NCBI RefSeq assembly: GCF_000423185.1
Contig: NZ_AUHM01000005.1
Location: 310,001 to 374,000, forward strand
Length of the DNA stretch: 64,000 nucleotides
Direction: 5' to 3'
DNA from: Inquilinus limosus DSM 16000
GTDB lineage: Bacteria; Pseudomonadota; Alphaproteobacteria; DSM-16000; Inquilinaceae
Made by a program: the position numbers and the translations under genes
Part shown: piece after piece, positions 45,683-56,559 of the stretch
Layout: the number at the start of each line of letters is the position of its first letter
Numbering within the stretch: the first letter of the stretch is position 1
Notes under the pieces: generated by a model
Seen by the model: the letters and a program-made list of their open reading frames with translations, nothing else
Database searches by the model: none
What the model was told of the DNA's origin: nothing

Positions 45683-46333
45683 ATGACGGCCACGATTACC
45701 GCCTTTGAACGCTCGCCCGATCGCGGCAAGGGGCTGGCGCGCGACATGCGCGTCCGCTGGGCGCTGGAAGAAGTGGGCCAGCCTTACGACGTCCGTCTTC
45801 TTTCGTTCAAGGCGATGAAGGAGCCCGCGCATCTCGCGCTGCATCCGTTCGGGCAGATCCCGACCTATGAGGACGGCGATCTCGCCCTGTTCGAGTCGGG
45901 GGCGATCGTGCTCCATATCGCCGAGCGCCACGGGGGCCTGCTGCCGGACGACGCGAATGCCCGGGCGCGCGCGATCGCGTGGATGTTCGCCGCGCTCGAC
46001 ACGGTGGAGCCGCCGATCTTCGACCGCGCCCTCGCCAGGATCCTCGAGCGCGACGAGCCCTGGTACGAGCAGCGCCTGCGATTCCTCGAAGACAGCATCC
46101 GGACACGGCTGGGCCACCTGTCCCGCCGTCTCGGCGATGCCGACTGGCTCGACGGCGCGTTCAGCGCCGGCGACCTGCTGATGGTGACGGTGCTGCGCCG
46201 GCTGCAGGGATCGGACCTGCTGGAGGACTATCCGAACCTCTCCGCCTATGTCGCCCGCGGCGAAGCGCGGCCTGCCTACAAGCGTGCCTTCGCCGCCCAG
46301 CTGGCGGTGTTCACGGCCGCATCGGCCGGCTGA
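45683..46333 (+). CDS. Glutathione S-transferase family protein
   Basis: 216 residues. N-terminal thioredoxin-like domain (MRVRWALEEVGQPYDVRLLS, then HPFGQIPTYEDGDLALFESG with the glutathione-contacting Glu-Ser) and a helical C-terminal domain (GAFSAGDLLMVTVLRRLQGS). ATG 45683 has GGAG seven bases upstream; an earlier start at 45590 would add an unrelated tail. Substrate unknown. Its 3' end faces the truncated repeat and the tamB remnant. Confidence 0.9.
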   Translation: MTATITAFERSPDRGKGLARDMRVRWALEEVGQPYDVRLLSFKAMKEPAHLALHPFGQIPTYEDGDLALFESGAIVLHIAERHGGLLPDDANARARAIAWMFAALDTVEPPIFDRALARILERDEPWYEQRLRFLEDSIRTRLGHLSRRLGDADWLDGAFSAGDLLMVTVLRRLQGSDLLEDYPNLSAYVARGEARPAYKRAFAAQLAVFTAASAG

Positions 46334-46436
46334 CGACGGCCGCTCCGAGCGCGAACGGCTCGGCCGGGCGCCGGATCAGGCCGGCGTTGGCCCCGGCCGC
46401 GGCAACCCCCTCCCCGTGCCCCTCCCGCGAGGCTGG

Positions 46437-46610
46437 GGCATCTACAGATCTTCGGGGCGCAGTTTCCTTTGCCTCTCCTGCTTGCGGGAGAGGCCGGACA
46501 TCCGGAGGATGTCCGGGTGAGGGGATGGCGGCGCTGCCGAAAGCACAGCCTTGCGGCGGGCGAGCACATGACCTGCCCTTGTCCTGAAACGCTGGCCCTG
46601 GTGTCGCAGC
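46437..46610 (+). repeat. Truncated copy of the dispersed repeat element
   Basis: 174 bases nearly identical to 57591-57760, differing mainly by a CCGG insertion and one C/T change. The left end GGCATCTACAGAT is the same terminal sequence; the left flanks of the two copies differ, so this is a real boundary. Compared with the full copy it lacks the last 111 bases and the right terminal repeat, and at 46610/46611 it joins directly onto tamB coding sequence. Confidence 0.85.
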
Positions 46611-47042
46611 GCACAGAAGCCGGATGTCGACCGGCAGCCGCGGCAGCGAGAAGCCGCCCGGGCTCGGCTCGGGCTCCGGCTCGGCGCCGCCGGCGGGCAG
46701 GCGGTCGACCGTCACGGTGCCGGCCTCGACCGCGTCGATCCGCAGGGTGCGGCGCAGCAGCGCCGCCGGGCTCCAGGCCAGCCGCGCCCAGTCGACCGTG
46801 ATCATCTTGCCGGCCGGATCGGACACGGCGACGTCGCGCACGGTCATGTCGAAGGGCACGAAGCCCTCGATCGCGCCGACCGAGACCTGCATCTCGGGCG
46901 AGCTCGCCAGGCTGCCGGCCTGGTCGGCGATCAGGCGCTTGCCCGGTCCGGTCTGCGCCGCCGCGAAGACGATCAGCAGCAGCGCGACGGGCAGGCCGAT
47001 GGCGACCGCGAGGAGGATGAGGAGGATGCGCAATGCCCGCAT
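46611..47042 (-). pseudogene. tamB: TamB N-terminal remnant (translocation and assembly module), truncated
   Basis: Only the N terminus of TamB remains: signal anchor (MRALRILLILLAVAIGLPVA) and the start of the periplasmic part (LASSPEMQVSVGAIEGFVPF, MTVRDVAVSDPAGKMITVDW). After about residue 141 (LPRLPVDIRL) the frame enters the repeat element and reads non-homologous sequence to a stop near 46311. TamB is normally well over 1000 residues and bridges the envelope with TamA, so function should be lost unless the rest is elsewhere. It overlaps the tamA stop by ATGA, the normal operon arrangement. A misassembly at the repeat is the main alternative. Confidence 0.82.
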
Positions 47043-48949
47043 CAGAAGGCCTGCCCGATGCTGATGTAGAGCTGAAAGCTGTCGTCGCTCTTGCGCTTGT
47101 TCAGCGGGAAGGCGACGTCGGCCCGGATCGGCCCGATGCCGGTGTAATAGCGGGCACCCAGACCGGCTGCGTACTGGATGTCGCTGTTGAAGTCGGGGAA
47201 GCTCTCCTCATAGACGCCGCCGGCGTCGAAGAAGGGCACGATGCCGATCGTGTCGGTGATCTTGTAGCGCAGCTCCAGGCTGCCGATGATCGAGCTCAGG
47301 CCCCCGGTCGGGTTGTCGTGCTCGTCCAGCGGGCCGATGCTCTGATACTTGTAGCCGCGCACGCTGCCGCCGCCGCCGGCATAGAGCCGCTTGTCGGGCG
47401 GCACCTCGTCCAGGGTCGGGCCGGCGATGCTGCTGATGCCCAGCTGCCCGGCGAGGACGATGTCGCCGTCGCCGCCCGACAGGTCGAGATAGGCCGATCC
47501 CAGCGCCTTGGTCACGATCATGTCGACCGAGGAGCCGAGGAAGGTGGGGTAGGGGGTGAAGGACACCGAGGCGCGGTAGCCCTTGGTCGGGTTCAGCAGG
47601 TTGTCGGTGGTGTCGATCTTGGCGCCCAGCGGGATGCCGACGAAGGTGTAGTCCCACTCGCCCTGTTCGTTCTCGACATGGCCGGTCTCGAAGCTGAGGC
47701 CGGCCAGAAGATCGATCTGCTTGGTGTAATGGTATGTGGCGATGCCCTGCACCGTGCCGCGGGTGCTGGTGTAGGCGTCCAGCACCTCGCGCACCGCTTC
47801 GGCCTTGGCGTCGAGGGTGGTCTTGCGGTCCAGGAAGCCCGGCACCTTCAGGCTGACGCCGAACTTGAAGTTCGGCTCGGCCGCCTCGTTGTAGCCGAGG
47901 CCGCTGACCTCGCCGTCGATCCGCAGCTGCTCGGCCCCGCCCCAGAGGTTGCGGTGGCCCCAATAGGCGTTGACTCCGGCGCCGTAATTGGTCTCGTACT
48001 TGGCGCCGAAGCCGATGAAGCGCAGCGGCCGCTCCTTCACCGCGATGGTCACCGGGACATTGCCCTGGGCGTCGACCTGGTCGGCGGTGGTGACGCGGAC
48101 ATTGCCGAACACGCCGAGATCGGCCAGGTCCTTGCGCAGGTCCTGGATCTGCTCCGGCGAATAGGTCTGGCCGGTGACGAAGGGCACGCGGCTGAGGATG
48201 AAGCTCTCGTCGACCGTCTCCTCGCCCTCCACCGTGACCTGGCCGAAGCCGGCCTTGGGCCCCGGATCCAGAACCTCGGTCAGGTCCATGGTCCGGTCGG
48301 CGTGGTCGACCACCGCGTCGCGCGACGGCACCTTGGCCAGCGGATAGCCTTGGTCGTTCATCTGCGCCACCATCGCCCCCTCGGCGCTGAGGATGGTCGC
48401 CGACAGCGCCGGTTGGCCGGGGTCGAGGCCGAGTGGGGCCCGGTCGATCGTCACCGGCAGCTGCTCCGACCCCGTGGTGTCGGTCAGCCGCACGGTCTTG
48501 AACTTATAAGATGGACCGAGATCGATCCTGATCGAGACCTTGACCGGATCCTTGCTCTGCCGCGCCGTCAGCCGGTCGATCAGCCCCGGATCGTCCAGGT
48601 CCACGCCGTCGATGGTGATATGGACCTCGCCGCCGTAGTAAGAGAGGGCGCCGAGCGCGCCGTACAGCCGGTCGCGGTCCGCCAGCGCCCGGCGGACCAG
48701 CCCGACCGGGCCGGACGGCGGGCTGGACTGCAGCTTCAGCAGGTTGGAGGCGCCGGTCAGGGCCGCGGTCGCGTTCTCGTCCGGGATCGGCTCCAGCGTC
48801 GCCGTGTAAGGCAGCTCGCCGGGCAGCGGCGTCGCCTCGGCCGGCGCGTCGCCGTCGGTGGCCGGCTCGTCCTGGGCCAGCAGCCCTGCCGATGGAATCA
48901 ATGCGGCGAGGAGGCCGAGCCACCCGATCCTGCCCAGTCTTGCCCGCAA
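47042..48949 (-). CDS. tamA: TamA, Omp85-family outer-membrane assembly protein
   Basis: About 635 residues with a signal peptide (IGWLGLLAALIPSAGLLAQD), POTRA domains (TVEGEETVDESFILSRVPFV, GQTYSPEQIQDLRKDLADLG) and a C-terminal 16-strand beta barrel with GGGGSVRGYKYQSIG (the RGY lid-lock motif) and final strand SFQLYISIGQAF ending in Phe, the outer-membrane insertion signal. I start at TTG 48949 because AGGGGGAG sits seven bases upstream and the signal peptide follows; an ATG at 49024 would put about 25 extra residues ahead of it. It is coupled to the truncated tamB. Confidence 0.92.
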   Translation of the reverse strand: MRARLGRIGWLGLLAALIPSAGLLAQDEPATDGDAPAEATPLPGELPYTATLEPIPDENATAALTGASNLLKLQSSPPSGPVGLVRRALADRDRLYGALGALSYYGGEVHITIDGVDLDDPGLIDRLTARQSKDPVKVSIRIDLGPSYKFKTVRLTDTTGSEQLPVTIDRAPLGLDPGQPALSATILSAEGAMVAQMNDQGYPLAKVPSRDAVVDHADRTMDLTEVLDPGPKAGFGQVTVEGEETVDESFILSRVPFVTGQTYSPEQIQDLRKDLADLGVFGNVRVTTADQVDAQGNVPVTIAVKERPLRFIGFGAKYETNYGAGVNAYWGHRNLWGGAEQLRIDGEVSGLGYNEAAEPNFKFGVSLKVPGFLDRKTTLDAKAEAVREVLDAYTSTRGTVQGIATYHYTKQIDLLAGLSFETGHVENEQGEWDYTFVGIPLGAKIDTTDNLLNPTKGYRASVSFTPYPTFLGSSVDMIVTKALGSAYLDLSGGDGDIVLAGQLGISSIAGPTLDEVPPDKRLYAGGGGSVRGYKYQSIGPLDEHDNPTGGLSSIIGSLELRYKITDTIGIVPFFDAGGVYEESFPDFNSDIQYAAGLGARYYTGIGPIRADVAFPLNKRKSDDSFQLYISIGQAF

Positions 48950-49211
48950 TCCCGCGCTCCCCCTTACGCAGCACGCGCGGACGTGCCCGCCGCTCGCGCT
49001 TCGGTTGTACCGTGATGGGAACACATACCACGCGCGTTTCGTTGCCTTAAATTCTCTCTCGACTTTTCAACGATTTGCCGGGCCCGGCTTGCACTCGGCG
49101 CGGATCTGCCTATATTGCGCTGCAACGGCGGCTGGGGCGTTGCAAGGCGACCCGTCCGCCGTCCTTTGTTTTGCCCGCACGCCTCCCGCCCTCCCGCCCC
49201 TTGGACGGACC

Positions 49212-51035
49212 ATGGATATCCGGAACATCGCCATCATCGCCCATGTCGATCATGGCAAGACCACCCTGATCGACGTGCTGCTGCGCCAGTCCGGGGCCTT
49301 CCGCGAGAACCAGCAGGTCGCCGAGCGGGTGATGGACTCGAACGACCTGGAGCGCGAGCGCGGCATCACCATCCTGGCGAAATGCACCTCGCTGGTGTGG
49401 AAGGGCGTGCGCATCAACATCGTCGACACGCCGGGCCATGCCGATTTCGGCGGCGAGGTCGAGCGCATCCTGAACATGGTCGACGGCGTGGTGGTGCTGG
49501 TCGATTCGGCCGAGGGGCCGCTGCCGCAGACCAAGTTCGTCACCGGCAAGGCGCTGAAGCTGGGCCTGCGGCCGATCGTGCTGATCAACAAGTGCGACCG
49601 GCCCGACGCCCGCCCGCACCAGGTGCATGACGAGGTGTTCGACCTGTTCGCCGCGCTCGACGCGAATGACGAGCAGCTCGACTTCCCGACCCTGTTCTCC
49701 TCGGCCAAGCAGGGCTGGGCGGCGGAGAGCCTGGAGGCGGAGCGGACCGACATGGCGCCGCTGTTCGACTTGGTCGTCAAGCATGTGCCGGCGCCGAAGG
49801 TGGAAGCCGACCAGCCGTTCCGCATGCTGGCGACGACGGTCGAGGCCAACCCCTATCTCGGCCGGGTGCTGACCGGCCGCGTCCTGTCCGGCACGGTCAG
49901 GCCGAACATGGCGGTCAAGGCCCTGTCGCGCAGCGGCGAGACGATCGAGACCGGCCGGATCAGCCGTGTGCTGGCCTTCCGCGGCATCGAACGGCAACCG
50001 ATCGAGGCCGGCGAGGCCGGCGACATCGTCGCCATCGCCGGGCTGGAGACGGCGACCGTCGCCGACACCATCTGCGATCCGTCGGTGACCGAGCCGCTGG
50101 CGGCTCAGCCGATCGACCCGCCGACCATCGCCATGACCTTCTCGGTCAATGACAGCCCGCTGGCCGGCACCGAGGGCGACAAGGTCACCAGCCGCGTCAT
50201 CCGCGCCCGCCTGTTCCGCGAGGCCGAGGGCAATGTCGCGCTCCGGATCACCGAGACCGCCGAGAAGGATGCCTTCGAGGTCGCCGGCCGCGGCGAGCTG
50301 CAGCTCGGCATCCTGATCGAGACCATGCGCCGCGAGGGCTTCGAGTTGTCGATCAGCCGGCCGCGCGTGGTGTTCAAGAAGGACGAGGCCGGCCAACTGC
50401 TGGAGCCGATCGAGGAGGTCACGATCGACGTCGACGAGGAGCATTCCGGCGTCGTCGTGCAGAAGCTGTCCGAGCGCAAGGGCGAGCTGCTGGAGATGCG
50501 GCCCTCCGGCGGCGGCAAGCAGCGCCTCGTCATGCTGGTGCCGACCCGCGGCCTGATCGGCTATCAGGGCGAGTTCCTGACCGACACCCGCGGCACCGGC
50601 GTCCTGAACCGGATCTTCCACGGCTATGCCCCGCACAAGGGCGCGATCGCGTCGCGCCACACCGGCGTGCTGATCTCCAACGCCCAGGGCGAGGCGGTGG
50701 CCTATGCTCTGTGGAACCTGGAGGATCGCGGGCCGATGCTGATCGAGCCGCAGGCCAAGGTCTATCAGGGCATGATCATCGGCGAGCACACCCGCGGCAA
50801 CGACCTCGAGGTCAATGTGCTGAAGGGCAAGCAGCTGACCAACATCCGCGCCGCCGGCAAGGACGAGGCGGTGCGCCTGACCCCGCCGATCCAGATGACG
50901 CTGGAGCGGGCGCTGACCTACATCAACGACGACGAGCTGGTCGAGGTCACGCCGAAGACCATCCGCCTGCGCAAGCAGATCCTCGACCCGAACGAGCGCA
51001 AGAAGATCGAGCGGCAGAGGAAAGAGGCGGTGTGA
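49212..51035 (+). CDS. typA: Translational GTPase TypA/BipA
   Basis: 607-residue ribosome-associated GTPase involved in ribosome assembly and stress or cold growth. G1 [10 protein letters not shown], the switch region [14 protein letters not shown]3 [14 protein letters not shown] and G4 [12 protein letters not shown] are present. Domain II ([20 protein letters not shown]), domain III and the TypA C-terminal domain ([40 protein letters not shown]) follow in order. Length matches the family. It is divergent from tamA across 262 bases. Confidence 0.97.
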   Translation: MDIRNIAIIAHVDHGKTTLIDVLLRQSGAFRENQQVAERVMDSNDLERERGITILAKCTSLVWKGVRINIVDTPGHADFGGEVERILNMVDGVVVLVDSAEGPLPQTKFVTGKALKLGLRPIVLINKCDRPDARPHQVHDEVFDLFAALDANDEQLDFPTLFSSAKQGWAAESLEAERTDMAPLFDLVVKHVPAPKVEADQPFRMLATTVEANPYLGRVLTGRVLSGTVRPNMAVKALSRSGETIETGRISRVLAFRGIERQPIEAGEAGDIVAIAGLETATVADTICDPSVTEPLAAQPIDPPTIAMTFSVNDSPLAGTEGDKVTSRVIRARLFREAEGNVALRITETAEKDAFEVAGRGELQLGILIETMRREGFELSISRPRVVFKKDEAGQLLEPIEEVTIDVDEEHSGVVVQKLSERKGELLEMRPSGGGKQRLVMLVPTRGLIGYQGEFLTDTRGTGVLNRIFHGYAPHKGAIASRHTGVLISNAQGEAVAYALWNLEDRGPMLIEPQAKVYQGMIIGEHTRGNDLEVNVLKGKQLTNIRAAGKDEAVRLTPPIQMTLERALTYINDDELVEVTPKTIRLRKQILDPNERKKIERQRKEAV

Positions 51036-51042
51036 GCGCGGA

Positions 51043-51837
51043 TCAGGTCGAAACGCCCGATCCTCGTGGTGGCGCCGCGGTGGGCGCGGGCGTCCGCGGA
51101 GCCCGCCGTTCCGCGGCGGCGATCGTGCCGCGGATCGCCTCGGCTGCGGTGGCCTGGAGAGCCTTCCAGTCCTTCGGCGTTCCGCGGATCGAGAGATTCA
51201 CGACAAAAACCGTCAGCAACTCCTGGCCGACGACGGTCATACCCATGACGAGTCGGAGGTCCCCCTGGACTCTCTGCGCCGGGCCGTCGGCTGGGCCGGT
51301 ATAGGAAATGATCCCGCCATTGTAGACGGCATCGGCATCTGCCCCGAGATAACGCAGATCGCTGAGCGTCATCCGGCCCGGCCGGCCGGCATACTTCTCG
51401 CGGGCGGGGGGAATGATCCGCTCGCTCAGCACCGCCGTAACCTTCGGATTGGCCATCATCGCCAGGAACAGCTGGCGGTCCGTGTCGAGTTCGTCGGCAG
51501 GCGACGACGGCATCGGCGAGGCCAGGAAGGCCAGCCTGTCGGCATTGATCGCCGGAGCTCCCCTCCGGACGATCGGCTCATCGCATGGGCGGAAGATGCC
51601 GAGGAGCCGATTGGATTCGGTGGGCTGGTCTAGGAACTGCTGCCGAAGCTTGAAGCCGAGCGCATCCGCCTCATCCGATAGACAGTAGCCCCTTGGTGCT
51701 ATCGGCTGGAGGGAGGCAGTCTGCGGCGAGACTGCGGCGACCATATGGGTGGGCACTGTTGGGACAATGCTTCGAGGCGCCTGGTCGGCACACGCCGAAA
51801 GGGCCGCGAGAAGGACGGCCAGTCCGAACAACCGCAT
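51043..51837 (-). CDS. Putative lipoprotein of unknown function
   Basis: 264 residues with a lipoprotein signal (MRLFGLAVLLAALSACADQA, lipobox LSAC). The mature part includes RGYCLSDEADALGFKLRQQF, a segment LDTDRQLFLAMMANPKVTAV, VQGDLRLVMGMTVVGQELLT and a Pro/Ala/Arg-rich tail. No family recognised. It is convergent with typA, 7 bases apart, and co-directional with the methyltransferase pair upstream. Confidence 0.7.
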   Translation of the reverse strand: MRLFGLAVLLAALSACADQAPRSIVPTVPTHMVAAVSPQTASLQPIAPRGYCLSDEADALGFKLRQQFLDQPTESNRLLGIFRPCDEPIVRRGAPAINADRLAFLASPMPSSPADELDTDRQLFLAMMANPKVTAVLSERIIPPAREKYAGRPGRMTLSDLRYLGADADAVYNGGIISYTGPADGPAQRVQGDLRLVMGMTVVGQELLTVFVVNLSIRGTPKDWKALQATAAEAIRGTIAAAERRAPRTPAPTAAPPRGSGVST

Positions 51838-51904
51838 CGTGAAATCTCCCTCGCAATCGGGGAAGCCTAGCGCGGCGGCGACCCGACGGCGAGCCGGATT
51901 CCGC

Positions 51905-52729
51905 TCAGCCAGGCAGCGGCTCCAACCGCCACTTGCCGCCCTGGCGGGCCAGGCGGGGCTGCAGCCAAGCCAGCGCCTCGCGCAGCGCCTCCTCCACGCC
52001 CCAGGGCAGGTTGACCAGGACGAGGCCGGAGCCGTTGAGGCGGGCCGGGAACAGCGTGTTGAACACGGTCAGCTCGGCCACCCAGGCGCGGGGCAGGGGC
52101 GGCAGCGCCGCTAGCATGGTATCGACCGGCGGCCGGTCCTTGATCGGATACCAGCCGGCGATCACCCCCTCCGGCCAGCGCCGATGCGCCGTGGCGATGC
52201 CGCGGGCCAGGCGCGCCAGCTCGTCCGCCCGCTCATAGGACGGGTCGAGCAGCAGCAGGCCGCGCCGCGGCTGCGGCGGCAGCAGGCCCCGCAGCGCCTC
52301 CCAGGCATCGCGGCGATGGATCGCGACCTGGCCGTCGCCGGCGAATTCGGCGCGCAGCGTCGCGTGGTCCTCCGGATGCAGCTCGATCAGGGTCAGCCGG
52401 TCCTCCGGCCGCATCAGCGCCCGGACCAGCCGCGGCGACCCGGGATAGATCTCGAGCCGGCCGGACGGGTTGAAGCCGCGGACCAGCTCGAGATAGCGGG
52501 CGACCGTGGCCGGCGCCTCTGGCGCCCGCTCGATCCGGGCGATGCCGTCGACATATTCTCCGGTCTTCGCCGCCTCAGCGGCCAGGACGTAGCGGCCGAT
52601 GCCGGCATGGAGGTCGAGGGCGGAGAAGGGCTTGTCCTTGCCGCGCAGCGCCTCCAGCAGCGTCACCAGCACCACGTGCTTGACGACGTCGGCGTGGTTG
52701 CCGGCGTGGAAGGCGTGGCGATAGTTCAT
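51905..52729 (-). CDS. rlmJ: 23S rRNA (adenine-2030-N6)-methyltransferase RlmJ
   Basis: 274 residues beginning MNYRHAFHAGNHADVVKHVV, the diagnostic N terminus of RlmJ. The SAM site is in FSALDLHAGIGRYVLAAEAA and the catalytic motif is LLLDPSYERADEL, that is DPSY where most members have DPPY. C-terminal GLVLVNLPWGVEEALREALA is conserved. Its ATG overlaps the stop of the upstream methyltransferase gene (ATGA). Confidence 0.94.
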   Translation of the reverse strand: MNYRHAFHAGNHADVVKHVVLVTLLEALRGKDKPFSALDLHAGIGRYVLAAEAAKTGEYVDGIARIERAPEAPATVARYLELVRGFNPSGRLEIYPGSPRLVRALMRPEDRLTLIELHPEDHATLRAEFAGDGQVAIHRRDAWEALRGLLPPQPRRGLLLLDPSYERADELARLARGIATAHRRWPEGVIAGWYPIKDRPPVDTMLAALPPLPRAWVAELTVFNTLFPARLNGSGLVLVNLPWGVEEALREALAWLQPRLARQGGKWRLEPLPG

Positions 52730-53634
52730 GCCGCTTGCAGCACCGCGACCCAGCCGGGCAGCGGCACCTTCTTCTCGGTGCGGGTCCAGGCGGACTCGAT
52801 CTCGATTACGGCGAAGCCGGCGCCGGCCGCGGCCGCGCGGACATAGCCGGCGGAGTGCTGGTAGCGGTGGTGGTCGCCCAGGCGCCAGCCCTCGCCGTCG
52901 GCGCCGTCATGCGCCTCCAGGGTCAGGGCGAGCAGGCCGCCAGGCCGCAGCACCCGGCGGGTCGCGCCGAAGAGCGGCGCGAGATCGCCGATATAGACCG
53001 CGACATCGGCGGCCAGGGCCAGGTCGTACCGGATCGGCCAATCGGCCAGGGCGGCGACGATCTCGCCCGGCTCCAGCCGGTCGTACAGCTTCCGCGCCAT
53101 CGCCTGCAGGATCATGCCGGGCGACAGGTCGATGCCGTCCAGCCGGCGGCGGCGGTCGGCGAAAGCGAGGCCGGCCAGGCCGGTGCCGCAGCCGAGATCG
53201 AGGATGTCGAGGCTTCCTTCCGGTGCTGCCCGGTCGACGGCGCGGCGCAGCAGCTCCGGCCCGCGGTAGCGCAGGGCCTCGACCAGCGCCGCGTCGAAGC
53301 GCGGGGCGTACTGGTCGAACAGGGTGCGGACATGTGCTTCGGGCAACTGAGCCGGCACCGGCGCGGCGCCGATCAGCGCCAGCCGCACCGCGGCGCCCAT
53401 GCGGTCGTCCGGGTCCAGCTCCAGCGTGGCGCGATAGGCCGCGGCGGCGTCGCCGCCGGCCGCTTCCAGCGCCTGGCCCAGGGCGTAGTGGCTCTCGATA
53501 TCGCCGGGGTCGATCTCGATCGCGGCGCGGATGGCGTCCGCGGCCTCGGCCGGCTGGCCCTCCGCCAGCAGGGCAAGGCCGATCTCCAGGCGCCGGCGCG
53601 CCCGCGGGTCGGGGGTGGGAAAGGGCAGTGTCAT
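52726..53634 (-). CDS. TPR-containing class I SAM-dependent methyltransferase
   Basis: 302 residues. N-terminal TPR-like helices (EIGLALLAEGQPAEAADAIR, SHYALGQALEAAGGDAAAAY), then a Rossmann methyltransferase fold with ILDLGCGTGLAGLAFADRRR (motif I) and YDLALAADVAVYIGDLAPLF. PQLPEAHVRTLFDQYAPRFD-like sequence before motif I is typical of the group often annotated as Mg-protoporphyrin or trans-aconitate-like methyltransferases; the substrate is unknown. It is coupled to rlmJ by an ATGA overlap. Confidence 0.85.
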   Translation of the reverse strand: MTLPFPTPDPRARRRLEIGLALLAEGQPAEAADAIRAAIEIDPGDIESHYALGQALEAAGGDAAAAYRATLELDPDDRMGAAVRLALIGAAPVPAQLPEAHVRTLFDQYAPRFDAALVEALRYRGPELLRRAVDRAAPEGSLDILDLGCGTGLAGLAFADRRRRLDGIDLSPGMILQAMARKLYDRLEPGEIVAALADWPIRYDLALAADVAVYIGDLAPLFGATRRVLRPGGLLALTLEAHDGADGEGWRLGDHHRYQHSAGYVRAAAAGAGFAVIEIESAWTRTEKKVPLPGWVAVLQAA

Positions 53635-53729
53635 GGGATGAAACGTCCGAAGCGCCGCGGCCGTGCCGCGGTCGCGCGCGGGCTTATAGCCGAAGCGCCC
53701 CCGGATCGTCGAGAGGGGGACTTCGGTCT

Positions 53730-54236
53730 CTAGGCGGTGGTCGGGTAGATGAAGCCGTCCGCCTCGTAGACGCCGCCATAGGCGCCGGTGTCGGGGTTCC
53801 AGAAGCGCACCGCGGTCCAGTCGTTGTCGGCGGAGACGTCGATCACCGACTGCTCGCGGTAGATCCGGCGCCGGGTCGGCCCGTCATTGCCCCAATTGGT
53901 GTGCGACACGGTGATCTCGCGCGAATTGCGCACCGAGACCACGACCGAGATGTGGCCGGCGCTCAGCCGATCCGACCGCCCCAGCACCAGCACGGCGCCG
54001 GAGCGCGGTGCGCTGCCCTTGCCGTAGACCCCGTCGGCCTGGTCCCACCAGGTCCAGGCGTCGCCCCGGATCTGGATGCCGGAGACGGCGCGGGCATAGG
54101 GCACGCATTCTTCCGGCGCGTTGGCGGTGACATAGCGGGCGACGCCGGTTCCGGTCGGGTTGCGAACGATGTCGGGCCCGCCGCCGCAGGCGGCGAGGGC
54201 CAGCGCGGCCGACAGCACCCAGGCACGTCGCGGCAT
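53730..54236 (-). CDS. CHAP domain lipoprotein (putative peptidoglycan amidase/endopeptidase)
   Basis: 168 residues with a lipoprotein signal (MPRRAWVLSAALALAACGGG). The CHAP fold is indicated by Cys in NAPEECVPYARAVSGIQIRG, WTWWDQADGVYGKGSAPRSG, His in SAGHISVVVSVRNSREI and the following SHTNWGNDG. Such NlpC/P60-related proteins cleave cell-wall peptides. Start at 54236; longer in-frame starts run into the opposite-strand riboswitch. It is divergent from thiC. Confidence 0.87.
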   Translation of the reverse strand: MPRRAWVLSAALALAACGGGPDIVRNPTGTGVARYVTANAPEECVPYARAVSGIQIRGDAWTWWDQADGVYGKGSAPRSGAVLVLGRSDRLSAGHISVVVSVRNSREITVSHTNWGNDGPTRRRIYREQSVIDVSADNDWTAVRFWNPDTGAYGGVYEADGFIYPTTA

Positions 54237-54375
54237 GCTCGTTCTCAACCGAAAGCTCAGAAATCCACCCCAATGCGTTGGAATATAGATGTTTTTAGGA
54301 ATGGGGTCAAGGTCGAGGCGAAGCGGTGGGAGCGCGAGTTTTCGAGACGGTAGAGAGACGTCTCGGCCACCCCGC

Positions 54376-54405
54376 TTGACATCCCGTCCCCGGGCGCGCT
54401 CTGAT
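54376..54405 (+). promoter_or_regulatory. Putative promoter of the thiC transcript
   Basis: A perfect -35 TTGACA at 54376-54381, 18-base spacing, and a -10-like TCTGAT at 54400-54405, just upstream of the riboswitch. Confidence 0.6.
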
Positions 54406-54406
54406 C

Positions 54407-56397
<1,991 letters not shown>

Positions 56398-56411
56398 CCG
56401 CAGCCGGCGTT

Positions 56412-56451
56412 CCGTGCGGACCGAGATGAAAATCATTCTTGGTCCGCACGG
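56412..56451. promoter_or_regulatory. 11-bp inverted repeat enclosing a Fur-box-like core
   Basis: CCGTGCGGACC at 56412-56422 pairs with GGTCCGCACGG at 56441-56451. The 18-base interior contains GATGAAAATCATTCTT, which resembles a Fur-type AATGATAATCATTATC core at about 12 of 16 positions by eye. It lies after thiC and 109 bases before the dioxygenase gene, so it could be a terminator for the former or an operator for the latter. Confidence 0.4.
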
Positions 56452-56559
56452 GGACGACCGGTATAGGACTCGCAGCGGAATTTCACCGCTGGCGGCCCGG
56501 GACGGATCCGTTCCGGGCCGCCGTCGACGGCGTGCAGCGCTCGGCGCGAGGAGATTTTG

